A stretch of 41,522 nt of DNA from Alphaproteobacteria bacterium (lineage in GTDB: Bacteria > Pseudomonadota > Alphaproteobacteria > SHVP01): NCBI GenBank assembly GCA_029936875.1, contig JAPYRS010000008.1, positions 1 to 41,522 on the forward strand, read 5' to 3'. A model generated the notes under the pieces. That model saw only the letters and a program-made list of their open reading frames with translations. It searched no databases and had not been told where the DNA came from. Of this stretch, positions 25,965 to 35,504 are shown one piece after another. The translations under genes and the position numbers were made by a program. Numbering within the stretch: position 1 is the stretch's first letter; each line of letters opens with the position of its first letter.

Positions 25965-25988
25965 GTACTTGATGTACTTGTCGTACTT
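25965..25988 (-). repeat. Triple 9-bp direct repeat in the porin leader
   Basis: On the plus strand GTACTT occurs three times at exact nine-base spacing (25965, 25974, 25983). On the porin strand this gives AAGTAC three times, in the predicted untranslated leader between the promoter and the ATG at 25915. It could be an operator, an RNA-binding element, or chance; see findings. Confidence 0.6.
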
Positions 25989-25997
25989 GGACCGAGC

Positions 25998-26027
25998 AAT
26001 AAAGCCAAGTAAACCAAGGCGGGTCAA
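25998..26027 (-). promoter_or_regulatory. Putative porin promoter
   Basis: On the minus strand TTGACC (26027-26022) is followed after 18 bases by TTTATT (26003-25998), a fair match to a housekeeping -35/-10 pair. Transcription would start near 25991, leaving a leader of about 75 bases containing the triple repeat. Another TTGACA at 26052-26047 has no matching -10. Confidence 0.4.
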
Positions 26028-26094
26028 GCTGTTGTCCCCCCATATGTGTCAATTTCCGCGCACTGTTGCGCAGACGCCACAACGCACAAAATGC

Positions 26095-27969
26095 TTATAT
26101 TTCCGCCTCTTCCAGTGCTTTCTTAAGGGGCTCAAGGTGCGCCTGGTAGCGCGTGTGGCGGGCGACCGAGCGGGTATATATCGGCTCGCGCACCTGATCA
26201 TGACTGGCGGTTTGAATAAATCGGCGGTTTTCATAGAATTTCAGGCAATTGGGGTCCCAATCGAGACCGCAGAAGTCGACGATTCGACGCGCCCAGGTCT
26301 CCGCATCCGCGACGACCTCTTCGTAGGGTATTTCAAGCATTGGAGGGGACAGAACTGCCTCCCAATGCCGCATAAGGCCGAGATAGGCGCCGTAATGCCG
26401 CCCCAAACCGGCCAAATCGCGGCTGTAGGGGTGGCGTTCACCAAAATTCTGGAAAAAGCAGGATAAACAGGTGTCGAGCGGGTCGCGGCGACAATGGAGC
26501 ACCGCCGCATCCGGAAAAAGCAGCCGGATGAGCCATAAATGCTCGAAATTGTGGGGCAATTTATCGGTGACCCGGGCCGCTTCAGTGTCTATCTGGTCGA
26601 GCGCCGACAAATACCTGTGCGCCGCATCATTGAGGGTTTCCTGATCCAAATTGGCTGCGACAGAGGCAATATCGGTGTCGCACCCAAGTTTGGTTGGCAT
26701 CGCACCCAAAACATCAGGCAGGGCATACAATTCACCCCCACCGGCGACATCCCGGTGACTGGCGAGGATTTGTTCGATCAGTGTCGTCCCGGAGCGTGGC
26801 ATGCCGACAATAAAAATGGGGCGCTGAGACCCGGCGTCGGCGCGAGACAGGCTGTCCATACGGGCCGGATCGAAAAGGTCGATCAGGTTTTGGAACCGAT
26901 CGAGTGCGGCCCCAATATCGAATTTGGTGACGTACATGCCGTTCGCTTTTTCGAAATGAGCGAAGGCATCGTCATAATTCCCGGCCTGATCGTGAAGGTT
27001 CGCCGCTGAGTAGTGCAGGAGCTGGCGCTGATTATGGCGAAGTGAAGGGGCCGGAATCGCCGCCTCAATATTCGCAATGGCGAACTCGACTTCTCCGATC
27101 CCTTTCGCAAGTTGGCCAAATATTGAAAGCGCGTTGACGACCGGGGGACGTTTCTCGAGCAGCGGACGAACCAGCGCGGCGGCCTCTTCATTGTCGCCCG
27201 ATTCGCGGCGAACGGCAGCAATGCCGGATATCGCCTCGACATACTCAGGACTGGAAGTGAGAACTTTATCGTAAATACTTTCCGCCTCGGCAAATTGGCC
27301 CTGAAAGCGAAGGCAATGACCGATATTGGACGTGATTTCGTTTTCGAAAGCGCCGCCACCGATTTCAAGCGCACGCTGATATTTTTCGATTGCATCGCCA
27401 AATCGCTCGAGACTATGAAGCGCCATGCCCCATCCCCGGAAAACTTTCATTTCCTTAGGCATGGTATTCGCCGCTTTCGAATAGCCTTTAAGCGCGTCAT
27501 TCATGTGGCCGGCCTGGGAGCGGGCGTTGGCATAATTGAACCAGGCCATTCCATTCGAGGGATTGCTGTCGGCAATTTGTGCGAACAATGACGCCGCCTC
27601 ATCAAGCTGACCCATTTCGCCACGTGCAATGGCCAACTGAAATGCCGCCACGACATCAGTGGGGGCCTGGCCGAGCACGGATTCAAAGGCGTTGGCCGCA
27701 CCTTCAAAATCCTTCAAATCGCGCAGCGCAAAACCAAGGTTTCTCTCAATCTCAATGTTCGCGGCATCCAGTTTGAGTGCTTTTCTAAGGTTATCTGCGG
27801 CGTCGTTTGCATTGCCGGACTTAAACAGAACCACACCCAAAAGATGAAGCGCATCGACGTGGTCAGGATTTGTCTTGAGTACGGTCTCGCAATCGCTTAT
27901 GGCGGCGTCCAATTCGCCGCCCTGAAATTGTTCGACGGCTCGGGAGATCAGGACTTCTGGTGAGGTCAT
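26095..27969 (-). CDS. TPR-repeat sulfotransferase
   Basis: A 624-residue protein with two parts. Residues 1-345 are about nine tetratricopeptide repeats (for example DAISDCETVLKTNPDHVDALHLLGVVLF and AIEKYQRALEIGG). Residues 383 to about 615 form a sulfotransferase: RPIFIVGMPRSGTTLIEQIL (385-401) is the 5'-phosphosulfate loop for PAPS, AVLHCRRDPLDTCLSCFFQNF the 3'-phosphate-binding motif. It would transfer sulfate to a protein, glycan or lipid acceptor. No signal peptide or membrane helix; cytoplasmic. Monocistronic as far as the sequence shows. Confidence 0.9.
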   Translation of the reverse strand: MTSPEVLISRAVEQFQGGELDAAISDCETVLKTNPDHVDALHLLGVVLFKSGNANDAADNLRKALKLDAANIEIERNLGFALRDLKDFEGAANAFESVLGQAPTDVVAAFQLAIARGEMGQLDEAASLFAQIADSNPSNGMAWFNYANARSQAGHMNDALKGYSKAANTMPKEMKVFRGWGMALHSLERFGDAIEKYQRALEIGGGAFENEITSNIGHCLRFQGQFAEAESIYDKVLTSSPEYVEAISGIAAVRRESGDNEEAAALVRPLLEKRPPVVNALSIFGQLAKGIGEVEFAIANIEAAIPAPSLRHNQRQLLHYSAANLHDQAGNYDDAFAHFEKANGMYVTKFDIGAALDRFQNLIDLFDPARMDSLSRADAGSQRPIFIVGMPRSGTTLIEQILASHRDVAGGGELYALPDVLGAMPTKLGCDTDIASVAANLDQETLNDAAHRYLSALDQIDTEAARVTDKLPHNFEHLWLIRLLFPDAAVLHCRRDPLDTCLSCFFQNFGERHPYSRDLAGLGRHYGAYLGLMRHWEAVLSPPMLEIPYEEVVADAETWARRIVDFCGLDWDPNCLKFYENRRFIQTASHDQVREPIYTRSVARHTRYQAHLEPLKKALEEAEI

Positions 27970-28100
27970 AGGTTTTACAACGCCTTGGGCATAATCGGGT
28001 CGAACCGTCGCCTAGCACAAAATGACGTTGTGGGGCAGAGGCAGAACCGCAGTACTTGTTGGGCTGGGATATCAGCCCCATGTTGGATATTATACAGATC

Positions 28101-28676
28101 ATGTTCGGAAAACTGGCACCTTTGGCGCATTTGAAGCCAATCACGCGCGCGCTTGGATTGAGCATATTGGCGCTGCTCGTTGTTTCGGCGTGTGGCGGCC
28201 TTCAGCGTGATGCCGACCCGATGGAAAAGGTCGCCGAATACGTGTACGTCCCGCAAAAGGAATTTGAGGGCGCGAAACAGGGCAGCATTTTTGGCCGTGA
28301 AGGAATTCAATTATTTGGCGGCGGCAACGACTTTGACGAAAGCGGCGGCGGCGGCATCGGCGTCAACAGCTTCCTATGGCGTGCTTCACTCGACACGGTT
28401 TCGTTCATGCCGCTTGCTTCTGCCGATCCATTTGGCGGCGTCATCATCACCGAGTGGTTCGCCCCGCCCGAAACGCCGAACGAGCGCTTCAAGATGCAGG
28501 TATACATTCTTGATCGTCGGCTCCGCGCCGACGGTATCAGGGTCACCCTGTTTCGCCAGACCCGTGGCAACACAGGCTGGATATCCGCGACGGCCAATCC
28601 TGATTCGATCACGCAACTCGAAAACGCCATCCTGACGCGCGCCCGGCAACTTCGGATCAACTCGACCGTCCAGTAA
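28101..28676 (+). CDS. DUF3576 lipoprotein
   Basis: The ATG at 28101 (MFGKLAPLAHL) gives a normal lipoprotein signal: basic start, hydrophobic GLSILALLVVSAC and lipidated cysteine near residue 31; ATG 28080 or TTG 28056 would extend the n-region. The mature domain, 160 residues, has FWGRE-like FGREGIQLFGGG, GVNSFLWRASLDTVSFMPLASADPFGGVIITEW and VTLFRQTRGNTGW, the DUF3576 pattern. The function of the family is unknown to me; it is often found directly upstream of leuS-lptE in alphaproteobacteria, as here, which hints at an envelope role. Confidence 0.82.
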   Translation: MFGKLAPLAHLKPITRALGLSILALLVVSACGGLQRDADPMEKVAEYVYVPQKEFEGAKQGSIFGREGIQLFGGGNDFDESGGGGIGVNSFLWRASLDTVSFMPLASADPFGGVIITEWFAPPETPNERFKMQVYILDRRLRADGIRVTLFRQTRGNTGWISATANPDSITQLENAILTRARQLRINSTVQ

Positions 28677-28804
28677 CCGATCGCGCTTCGCCGGCGCCGA
28701 TCCGATTGAGTCCTTGCGCACAAGCGTGAGGGCGCTAAAACTCATCTCTAAATCCAACGCCAATATCGCGCGCCGCCTATCATTGCAGCCGGTCGCGCCA
28801 ACGA

Positions 28805-31393
28805 ATGTCTGTAGAATTTATGGCCCGGTACAACGCCAAGGAATCTGAAACCCGATGGCAAAAAGCATGGGACAATGCCGGCGCCTTTGCAGCCACGCCT
28901 GATTCCAGCAAGCCGAAATACTACGTCCTCGAAATGTTTCCCTATCCGTCGGGCCGCATTCACATGGGCCATGTCCGGAATTATACGCTCGGCGATGTCG
29001 TCGCCCGTTACAAACGCGCGCAAGGTTTCAATGTGCTCCACCCGATGGGCTGGGACGCATTTGGATTGCCGGCGGAAAATGCCGCCCGGGACCAAAATGT
29101 TCACCCGGCGGAATGGACCTATGCCAACATCGACAACATGCGGGCCGAGCTGAAGACGATGGGCCTGTCGCTCGATTGGGCGCGTGAGATCGCCACCTGT
29201 CACCCAGAGTATTACCGTCATCAACAGCAACTGTTTCTGGAACTGCATGAAGCGGGTCTCGCCTACCGGAAAGAGAGCCAGGTCAATTGGGATCCGGTGG
29301 ACCACACCGTGCTTGCGAACGAGCAGGTTATCGATGGCCGCGGCTGGCGCTCGAATGCCGTCGTAGAGAAGCGGACGCTGAACCAATGGTTCTTCCGGAT
29401 CACCGAATTTGCCGATGATCTATTGGAAACGTTGGAGACCCTCGACCGCTGGCCCGACCGGGTCCGGCTGATGCAGGAGAACTGGATCAACCGGTCTGAG
29501 GGCATGAACATCGCTTTTGACCTGGTCGACCGGTCTGATCAGCTTGAAATCTTCACGACTCGCCACGACACGCTTTTCGGAGCGAGTTTTTGCGCGCTTT
29601 CGCCGGATCACCCGCTGGCCACGGAAATCGCCGCGAGCAACGAAGGCGCCGCTGCCTTTATCGCTGAATGTGCGCAGATGAGCACCAGCGAGGCCGATAT
29701 CGAACGGGCCGAAAAACGGGGTTATGACACCGGTATTCGTGTCCAGCACCCGCTCCGGGAAGGTATCGAGCTGCCGGTCTATATCGCCAACTTCGTTTTG
29801 ATGGAGTACGGCACCGGGGCGATTTTTGGCTGCCCGGCCCATGACAAACGGGATCTCGAATTCGCCCGCAAATACGATCTCTCCGTAATACCTGTGGTTG
29901 CACCAGATGACGCCGATCCGGCAACGTTTTCGATCGGTGACGAGCCCTATCTCGGACCTGGCCGGATGGTGAATTCCGACTTTCTCGACGGCCTTTCGGT
30001 CGACGATGCCAAGGAATCGGTGGCGCTCCGGCTTGAGGGCGAGAGCCGGGGCGAGCGGAAAATTCAGTTCCGCCTGCGCGACTGGGGCGTATCGCGGCAA
30101 CGCTACTGGGGCTGCCCGATCCCAATGATTCATTGCCCGGATTGCGGCATCGTGCCGGTGCCCAAAGAAAACCTGCCGGTGATTTTGCCGGACGACGTCA
30201 CGTTCGATATTCCCGGCAATCCGCTTGAACGTCATGACAACTGGAACAATGTCGCCTGTCCCAAGTGCGGTGCGGACGCGAAACGGGAAACCGACACCCT
30301 CGACACCTTTGTTGATTCGAGCTGGTACTTTGCCCGTTTCTGCAGCGCCCGCGCCGACGAGCCGGTGACAAAGTCCGACGTCGATTACTGGCTGCCGGTT
30401 GATCAATATATTGGTGGCATCGAACACGCGATTTTGCATCTGCTCTATTCCCGATTTTTTATGCGGGCGATGAAACAAAGCGGCCATGTCGACGTGAAGG
30501 AGCCGTTCGCCGGATTGTTCACGCAAGGCATGGTCTGCCACGAGACCTACCGCGACGCCGACGGCAAATGGCTCTATCCAACTGAGATTCGTTTCGAGGA
30601 CGACGGCGCTGCATTTGAGTTGGACGGCGGCGGCAGGGTCACGATCGGGCGATCCGAATCGATGAGCAAATCGAAAAAGAATGTGGTCGACCCGGGTTCG
30701 ATTATTGGTCACTACGGCGCCGACACCGCGCGCTGGTTCATGTTGTCTGATAGTCCGCCCGGTCGAGATCTCGAATGGACCGAGCAGGGCGTTCAAGGGG
30801 CGTGGCGGTTCCTGAATCGTCTATGGCGGATCGTTACGGAAGTTGCCGGCGACATTGCCGCCAAGGGATCGCCGAAGCCCGACATTGACGCCGACAAAAA
30901 TGCCGACTGCATCTTAATCCTGCGTGAGCGTCATAAGACAATTTCCGGCGTCACCTCCGATATCGAAAGACTTCATTTCAATCGGGCTGTCGCGCGGATT
31001 CGCGAGTTCACGAATCTATTTGAAGAGTTTGATGCCGACGGCGAGGCCGCCGCTTGGGTGCGACGGGAGGCACTGGAGACGATTGTGATTTTGGTCGCGC
31101 CGATGATGCCGCACATTGCCGAGGAGTTATGGCGCTATCTCGGCCACGATGAGATGGTTGTTTTTCAGCCGTGGCCGAAATTTGATTCAGGCCTAGCGGC
31201 TGATGAATCGGTGACCATCGCGGTCCAGGTGGCAGGAAAACTGCGGGCGACAATCGAAGTTGGACTTGATACGGCTTCTGACATTGTCGAAGAAATAGCG
31301 TTGGCCGATCAGAATGTTTTGCGTGCAATTGGGGAGAAGACGGTTCGCAAAGTGATCGTTGTTCCAAACCGGATTGTGAATGTTGTGCTCTAG
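28805..31393 (+). CDS. leuS: Leucyl-tRNA synthetase
   Basis: An 862-residue class Ia synthetase, normal bacterial length. The HIGH motif is [10 protein letters not shown] (about 51-60), the CP1 editing domain spans about 225-420, zinc-type cysteine pairs CPDCG and CPKCG occur near 445 and 485, and the KMSKS loop is SMSKSKKN near 620. The C-terminal anticodon-binding domain contains [16 protein letters not shown]-like [17 protein letters not shown]. It charges tRNA-Leu with leucine. The start at 28805 ([10 protein letters not shown]) or at 28820 (MARYNAKE) cannot be distinguished. It overlaps lptE by 14 bases. Confidence 0.97.
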   Translation: MSVEFMARYNAKESETRWQKAWDNAGAFAATPDSSKPKYYVLEMFPYPSGRIHMGHVRNYTLGDVVARYKRAQGFNVLHPMGWDAFGLPAENAARDQNVHPAEWTYANIDNMRAELKTMGLSLDWAREIATCHPEYYRHQQQLFLELHEAGLAYRKESQVNWDPVDHTVLANEQVIDGRGWRSNAVVEKRTLNQWFFRITEFADDLLETLETLDRWPDRVRLMQENWINRSEGMNIAFDLVDRSDQLEIFTTRHDTLFGASFCALSPDHPLATEIAASNEGAAAFIAECAQMSTSEADIERAEKRGYDTGIRVQHPLREGIELPVYIANFVLMEYGTGAIFGCPAHDKRDLEFARKYDLSVIPVVAPDDADPATFSIGDEPYLGPGRMVNSDFLDGLSVDDAKESVALRLEGESRGERKIQFRLRDWGVSRQRYWGCPIPMIHCPDCGIVPVPKENLPVILPDDVTFDIPGNPLERHDNWNNVACPKCGADAKRETDTLDTFVDSSWYFARFCSARADEPVTKSDVDYWLPVDQYIGGIEHAILHLLYSRFFMRAMKQSGHVDVKEPFAGLFTQGMVCHETYRDADGKWLYPTEIRFEDDGAAFELDGGGRVTIGRSESMSKSKKNVVDPGSIIGHYGADTARWFMLSDSPPGRDLEWTEQGVQGAWRFLNRLWRIVTEVAGDIAAKGSPKPDIDADKNADCILILRERHKTISGVTSDIERLHFNRAVARIREFTNLFEEFDADGEAAAWVRREALETIVILVAPMMPHIAEELWRYLGHDEMVVFQPWPKFDSGLAADESVTIAVQVAGKLRATIEVGLDTASDIVEEIALADQNVLRAIGEKTVRKVIVVPNRIVNVVL

Positions 31394-31919
31394 CGGCATT
31401 AGGTTCCTGAAAAGGGCGGCGCCATTACTTGCCCTCATGGCGGCGCTGGCAGCTTGCGGGTTTCAACCGCTTTACGGCCGCATCGCCGATAGCGAACGCG
31501 GGTTAAAACATCTGGCGGCGATCGAAGTGTTGCCGCTGCCGGAGCGGCTCGGGCAAATTCTTTACAATGAATTGCGGGATCGTTTGACGCCAAGAGGCGT
31601 TCCCCGAAGCCCGGCCTACAAATTGTCGTTGGCGGTTTCACTCTCGAGAGTGGGCCTTTCGGTTGAGCGGGACGAAAGCGCGACGCGTATCAACCTGACG
31701 GTTCGGGTACACTATGTTCTGACAAACACCGAAACCGGCAAGACGCTTACCGACGGAACCGCACGTACCGTTGCCGCGTTTAACGTCGTGCAATCAGAGT
31801 TTGCCAATATCGCCGCCGAGAAGGATGCCGAAGCACGCGCCGCACGTGATATCAGCAACGAAATTCGGACCCGTCTCGGCGTTTATTTTTCCCAGGTTGC
31901 CAACCCCGGGCCTCGTTAA
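31380..31919 (+). CDS. lptE: LPS-assembly lipoprotein LptE
   Basis: A 179-residue lipoprotein. The signal [17 protein letters not shown] ends at the lipidated cysteine (C26), followed directly by GFQPLYG, the hallmark of LptE. The rest has the expected mixed alpha/beta fold with [16 protein letters not shown] and [35 protein letters not shown]. LptE plugs the LptD barrel and is needed for LPS delivery to the outer surface. It begins inside the end of leuS (overlap of 14 bases), a conserved arrangement, and is followed by holA after a 162-base gap with no further gene. Confidence 0.93.
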   Translation: MLCSSGIRFLKRAAPLLALMAALAACGFQPLYGRIADSERGLKHLAAIEVLPLPERLGQILYNELRDRLTPRGVPRSPAYKLSLAVSLSRVGLSVERDESATRINLTVRVHYVLTNTETGKTLTDGTARTVAAFNVVQSEFANIAAEKDAEARAARDISNEIRTRLGVYFSQVANPGPR

Positions 31920-32081
31920 GCCGGTGCCGCAAGATATTCAATACAAGCCACCGGTGGAAATTAAGGCGGCGGATCCTTTTCAAAAATGTTTCCGCTGTTT
32001 TGCGCCGCCATATTTCTTTTGTGGGGAGCAGGTGGCGCTCGAAACTTTTGATGTTAGCGTCGTCCGCCGGGGAATGAGCGC

Positions 32082-33104
32082 GTGAAAATTACCGCGCGCC
32101 AGATCGATGGGTTTCTTCGAAATCCGCCGGCCGAGTTGCGCGGGGTTTTGTTTTACGGACCCGACGTCGGTCTGGTTCGCGAACGGAGCCAAATTTTTTC
32201 TGCGTTATTTGTTGAGGACCCAAAAGACCCGTTTCGTCATGTTGATCTTGAGGGCAAAGATATCGTTAAAGACCCGGCACGACTTGCCGATGAATCCGCG
32301 GCGATCGCGTTTGGCGGCGGGCGGCGGGTAATTCTCCTGCGCGACGGCAAGGACGATCTCGCAGAGGCGGTTGGTGATCATCTCGAATCCGGCCTCGGCG
32401 ACGCGATGGTCATTACCATCGCTGGGGACCTTGCACCGCGTTCGGCGTTGAGGCGAACCTTTGAAGGTGCCGACTTTGGTGCGGCCGTACCCTGTTACGC
32501 CGACGAAAACGAATCGCTTTCGCAACTTGCGATCAGCGTGTTGCGAGAAGCCGGGCTCGAAATCGAACGGGACGCCCTCAGCCGGTTGGTTTTTCAATTA
32601 GGGGTTGATCGGCGCGTCTCGCGGCAAGAGGTCACCAAGCTCGCCTTGTTCAAGGGCAACGGGCCCGGGACCATTACCATCGCCGACGTTGATGAAGTGA
32701 TTGGTGATGCCGCCGCGCACAGTCTCGATGACATCGCCCTTGCGACAGCGTCTGGATCCCTGGCGACGCTGGATACCTGCCTAGCCAGATCGTTTCGGGA
32801 AGGCAACGAAAGTATTGCCGTGCTTCGCGCCGTGTCCCGGCATTTCCAGAAACTGCATCTTGCTGGTGGTTATCGGGATCACGGCATGGACGAAACATCG
32901 GCCATGAAAAAGCTTCGGCCGCCGGTGTTTTTTAAACGAACGTCGGCTTTTTCACGGCAAATGCGGCAATGGCGGGGAGCGCGGCTGGAGCGCGCCATGA
33001 CCATTATTTCGGATGCGGAACGAGAGTGCAAGATGACCGGCGCTCCAACCGACGAAATTTGCAGCCGGGCTTTATTTCAGGTCGCGCGAGCAGCACAAAG
33101 GTAG
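32082..33104 (+). CDS. holA: DNA polymerase III subunit delta
   Basis: A 340-residue clamp-loader subunit starting with GTG 32082. The N-terminal MKITARQIDGFLRNPPAELRGVLFYGPDVGLVRERS is typical of HolA, as are ILLRDGKDDLAEAVGDHLES, the LVFQLGVDRRVSRQEVTKLALF helical domain II and AVLRAVSRHFQKLHLA in domain III. HolA binds the beta clamp and opens it within the tau/gamma complex. It completes the leuS-lptE-holA unit and is convergent with parB, 46 bases away. Confidence 0.93.
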   Translation: MKITARQIDGFLRNPPAELRGVLFYGPDVGLVRERSQIFSALFVEDPKDPFRHVDLEGKDIVKDPARLADESAAIAFGGGRRVILLRDGKDDLAEAVGDHLESGLGDAMVITIAGDLAPRSALRRTFEGADFGAAVPCYADENESLSQLAISVLREAGLEIERDALSRLVFQLGVDRRVSRQEVTKLALFKGNGPGTITIADVDEVIGDAAAHSLDDIALATASGSLATLDTCLARSFREGNESIAVLRAVSRHFQKLHLAGGYRDHGMDETSAMKKLRPPVFFKRTSAFSRQMRQWRGARLERAMTIISDAERECKMTGAPTDEICSRALFQVARAAQR

Positions 33105-33150
33105 GGATTTCAGCCGTATTTCGGTGTCGTTTCGAGACCGGAACGAAATT

Positions 33151-34050
33151 CTATTCGTCGCCAGATCCAACGTTGTGAATCAGGCGGCGGCATAAATCAT
33201 CGAGCTGTTCAAGGGCGGTATATTTGATTTTGATCCAGCCGGCCTTTTCGCCGCGGTGATGAATTTCTACCGGCAAACCGACGGCATGGCTTAAGTCAAA
33301 CTCGAGTGCGGCGGTATCCGGGTCTTTTTCCGGTTTTTGACCCGGAGCGTGTTTTCGCTGCCGGGCGATCTTTTCGACAGCGCGAACGGTGAGGTCGGTT
33401 TTCAAAATTTGTTTCGCTACCGCAACAGGATCTTCCACAGATAGAAGCGCCCGACCATGTCCGGCCGTGAGACGTCCGTCGGCAAGCATCTCGCGGGCTT
33501 CCTCCGGAAGGTTGAGCAGGCGAAGCGTGTTGGCGATATGGCTGCGGCTCCGGCCGACGAGCCTGCCGAGGTTTTCCTGGGTGTGTTCAAACTGGTCGAT
33601 CAGGCGGCGGTAGCCTTCTGCCTCTTCGATCGGTGACAGGTCCTGGCGCTGGACGTTTTCGACGATCGCAACTTCGAGCGATTGTGAGTCGGTCAGATCC
33701 TTGATGATGACCGAAACTTGCGTCAGCTGCGCTGCTTGGGCGGCCCGCCAGCGGCGTTCGCCGGCGATGATTTCATAACACTCGTCGGCGTCGGTGCCGG
33801 TGCTGCGAACCAGAATGGGTTGCAAGATTCCGTGTTCGCGAATCGACTGAACCAGGCTGTCGAGGGCGTCTGCATCAAACCGATGGCGCGGCTGGAATTG
33901 TCCCGGCGACAAATATTCGATCGGTACGTCGCGAGCGGCGCGCATGCGATCGAGCGTCGAATAATTTTCTTCCTGATCGCCCAGCAGGGCAGACAGGCCC
34001 CGGCCCAAACCTTTGCGCCCACCGTCTTCGGCCATCGATACCTCCGTCAT
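33151..34050 (-). CDS. parB: Chromosome-partitioning protein ParB
   Basis: A 299-residue ParB. GLGRGLSALLGD at the N-terminus binds ParA; the CTP-binding core holds YEIIAGERRWRAAQAA (box II) and IVENVQRQDLSPIEEAEGY (box III); the HTH (about 160-190: LGRLVGRSRSHIANTLRLLNLP) binds parS, and the C-terminal end dimerises. Its start ATG overlaps the parA stop in ATGA; the alternative MAEDGG start is five codons later. It would load onto the two parS sites at 35486 and 37529 and spread as a CTP-dependent clamp. Confidence 0.96.
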   Translation of the reverse strand: MTEVSMAEDGGRKGLGRGLSALLGDQEENYSTLDRMRAARDVPIEYLSPGQFQPRHRFDADALDSLVQSIREHGILQPILVRSTGTDADECYEIIAGERRWRAAQAAQLTQVSVIIKDLTDSQSLEVAIVENVQRQDLSPIEEAEGYRRLIDQFEHTQENLGRLVGRSRSHIANTLRLLNLPEEAREMLADGRLTAGHGRALLSVEDPVAVAKQILKTDLTVRAVEKIARQRKHAPGQKPEKDPDTAALEFDLSHAVGLPVEIHHRGEKAGWIKIKYTALEQLDDLCRRLIHNVGSGDE

Positions 34051-34856
34051 GCTGCGAGCGCCGCCTGCTCTCGCACCAGAAATTCACGGGCGAGCGCCAT
34101 GTAAGCAAGGCTTCCCGCGCAGCGATGGTCATAGACCAATGCCGGTTTGCCATGCGATGGCGCCTCTGAAACCCGCACGTTTCTTGGAATTACCGTCTTG
34201 AACACTTTGTCGCCGAGAACGCCGCGGGCATCGGCGGCGACCTGTTCAGACAATTTATTGCGCTTGTCGAACATGGTCAGGACGACGCCTTCGAGCTCAA
34301 GCTCGGGGTTGTAGCTTTTCTTGATTCGTTCAACCGTTTTGAGCAACTGGCTCAAACCCTCAAGCGCAAAAAACTCGCATTGAAGCGGAACGATCAGCGC
34401 GTCGGCGGCGGTCAACGCATTCAGCGTGAGCAGGCCGAGCGCCGGCGGACAATCGATCAGAACATAATCGTGCGGATCATTCTGGTAGCCGGCAAGTGCG
34501 TCGCGAAGGCGATAGCCGCGACGATCTATGTCGATCAGCTCAAGTTCCGCGCCGAGCAGATCGACCGTTGATGGAATTACGTCAAGGCCCGGGATCCGCG
34601 ATGCCTCGACCGCTTCGCCGACCGAAGCCGCGCCGAGGATGACATCATAGGAATTCGGCGTCCGCCGCGCCTTGTCGATTCCAAGACCTGTCGAGGCATT
34701 ACCCTGCGGATCGAGATCGATAACAAGAACCCTGCGTCCGACCGCGGCAAGTGCGGTGGCGAGATTAATTGTCGTCGTGGTTTTGCCGACCCCGCCTTTT
34801 TGGTTCGATACCGAAAAGACCCTCCGCTTTGGTGCATTAATTTCTAAATCAGACAT
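34047..34856 (-). CDS. parA: Chromosome-partitioning ATPase ParA
   Basis: A 269-residue Walker-type ATPase of the Soj/ParA group. VFSVSNQKGGVGKTTTTINLATAL carries the deviant Walker A with its signature lysine; VLVIDLDPQGNASTGLG and YVLIDCPPALGLLTLNAL are the A' and Walker B strands. It lacks the N-terminal HTH of plasmid ParA proteins, so it is the chromosomal type. ATP-bound dimers coat the nucleoid and pull ParB-parS complexes. It overlaps rsmG by eight bases upstream and parB by four downstream. Confidence 0.97.
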   Translation of the reverse strand: MSDLEINAPKRRVFSVSNQKGGVGKTTTTINLATALAAVGRRVLVIDLDPQGNASTGLGIDKARRTPNSYDVILGAASVGEAVEASRIPGLDVIPSTVDLLGAELELIDIDRRGYRLRDALAGYQNDPHDYVLIDCPPALGLLTLNALTAADALIVPLQCEFFALEGLSQLLKTVERIKKSYNPELELEGVVLTMFDKRNKLSEQVAADARGVLGDKVFKTVIPRNVRVSEAPSHGKPALVYDHRCAGSLAYMALAREFLVREQAALAA

Positions 34857-35469
34857 CGCCCATTACCTCCACCCTCAGTACGCAACTTCCCGGCTCACTG
34901 ATACTTTCGGTTCGATGCGTCTTTAGTCTCCAATATTTACCCGCATCGGTCAATTCGGGATCAATATTTTGAGATTTGAGGAAAAGGCAAATGCCATTTT
35001 GGGCAAGATGCGGTCGCGAATGAGATATTAATTTAGGCAACGGGGCGATGGCGCGGGCGGTAATTACGTCGGCCGAGATCGGGTCCAGGTCCTCGACCCG
35101 GGCGTTATGAATTTCAACGTCAAGTTCGGCAAGCCGAGCGGCCTCCTGCAGGAATGCGCATTTTTTCGCGCTCGATTCGACCAGGTGCTGCGTACCGACG
35201 CCCATTGCCGCCGTGATCAACCCCGGAAAACCAGCGCCTGAACCAATATCGAGCCACGTCTTCGCCGCTGGTGGCGCCAATGGCATGAGCTGAGCCGAGT
35301 CGAGAACGTGGCGGCGCCACGGGTCGCGGAGGGAGGATTTCCCAACCAGGTTGATGCGTTGCTGCCAGACCAAAAGCAGATCGAGGATCACCGAAATACG
35401 TTCGACGACCTGATCGCTGACGCCGGTCGTGGCTTGAAATTCCGATGACGTCATCGGCGGTAATTCCAT
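34849..35469 (-). CDS. rsmG: 16S rRNA (guanine527-N7)-methyltransferase
   Basis: RsmG (GidB) methylates G527 of 16S rRNA. TWLDIGSGAGFPGL is the SAM loop, HLVESSAKKCAFLQEAARL the second strand and helix, and ITARAIAPLPKLISHS the catalytic region typical of this family. I place the start at ATG 35469 (MELPPMTSS, 206 residues): the longer GTG start at 35493 lies inside a parS palindrome, and there is no need for the extra eight residues. It overlaps parA and follows mnmG, the classic gid-par order. Confidence 0.93.
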   Translation of the reverse strand: MELPPMTSSEFQATTGVSDQVVERISVILDLLLVWQQRINLVGKSSLRDPWRRHVLDSAQLMPLAPPAAKTWLDIGSGAGFPGLITAAMGVGTQHLVESSAKKCAFLQEAARLAELDVEIHNARVEDLDPISADVITARAIAPLPKLISHSRPHLAQNGICLFLKSQNIDPELTDAGKYWRLKTHRTESISEPGSCVLRVEVMGDV

Positions 35470-35485
35470 GTTTTGGATCCGCCCC

Positions 35486-35501
35486 TGTTTCACGTGAAAC
35501 G
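35486..35501. promoter_or_regulatory. parS: parS site (one end mismatch)
   Basis: A 16-base near-palindrome, TGTTTCACGTGAAAC followed by G instead of A, otherwise identical to the ParB-binding consensus. It sits between mnmG and rsmG, about 1.4 kb from parB. Confidence 0.9.
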
Positions 35502-35504
35502 TTA

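Noticed and set aside
26058-26071. Inverted repeat GCGCA-CTGT-TGCGC between porin and sulfotransferase
   Set aside because: The stem is only five base pairs, there is no T-run on either strand, and it does not fit a known operator.
28061-28078. Inverted repeat GGGCTG/CAGCCC before the DUF3576 gene
   Set aside because: A six-base-pair stem without T-tract or consensus; not enough for a terminator or operator call.
31771-32085. 104-codon frame spanning the lptE end and the lptE-holA gap
   Set aside because: It lies mostly in another frame of lptE, has no recognisable domain or ribosome site, and ends inside the holA start.
35470-35493. GTG start for rsmG at 35493
   Set aside because: The codon is inside the parS palindrome, and ATG 35469 gives the expected length.
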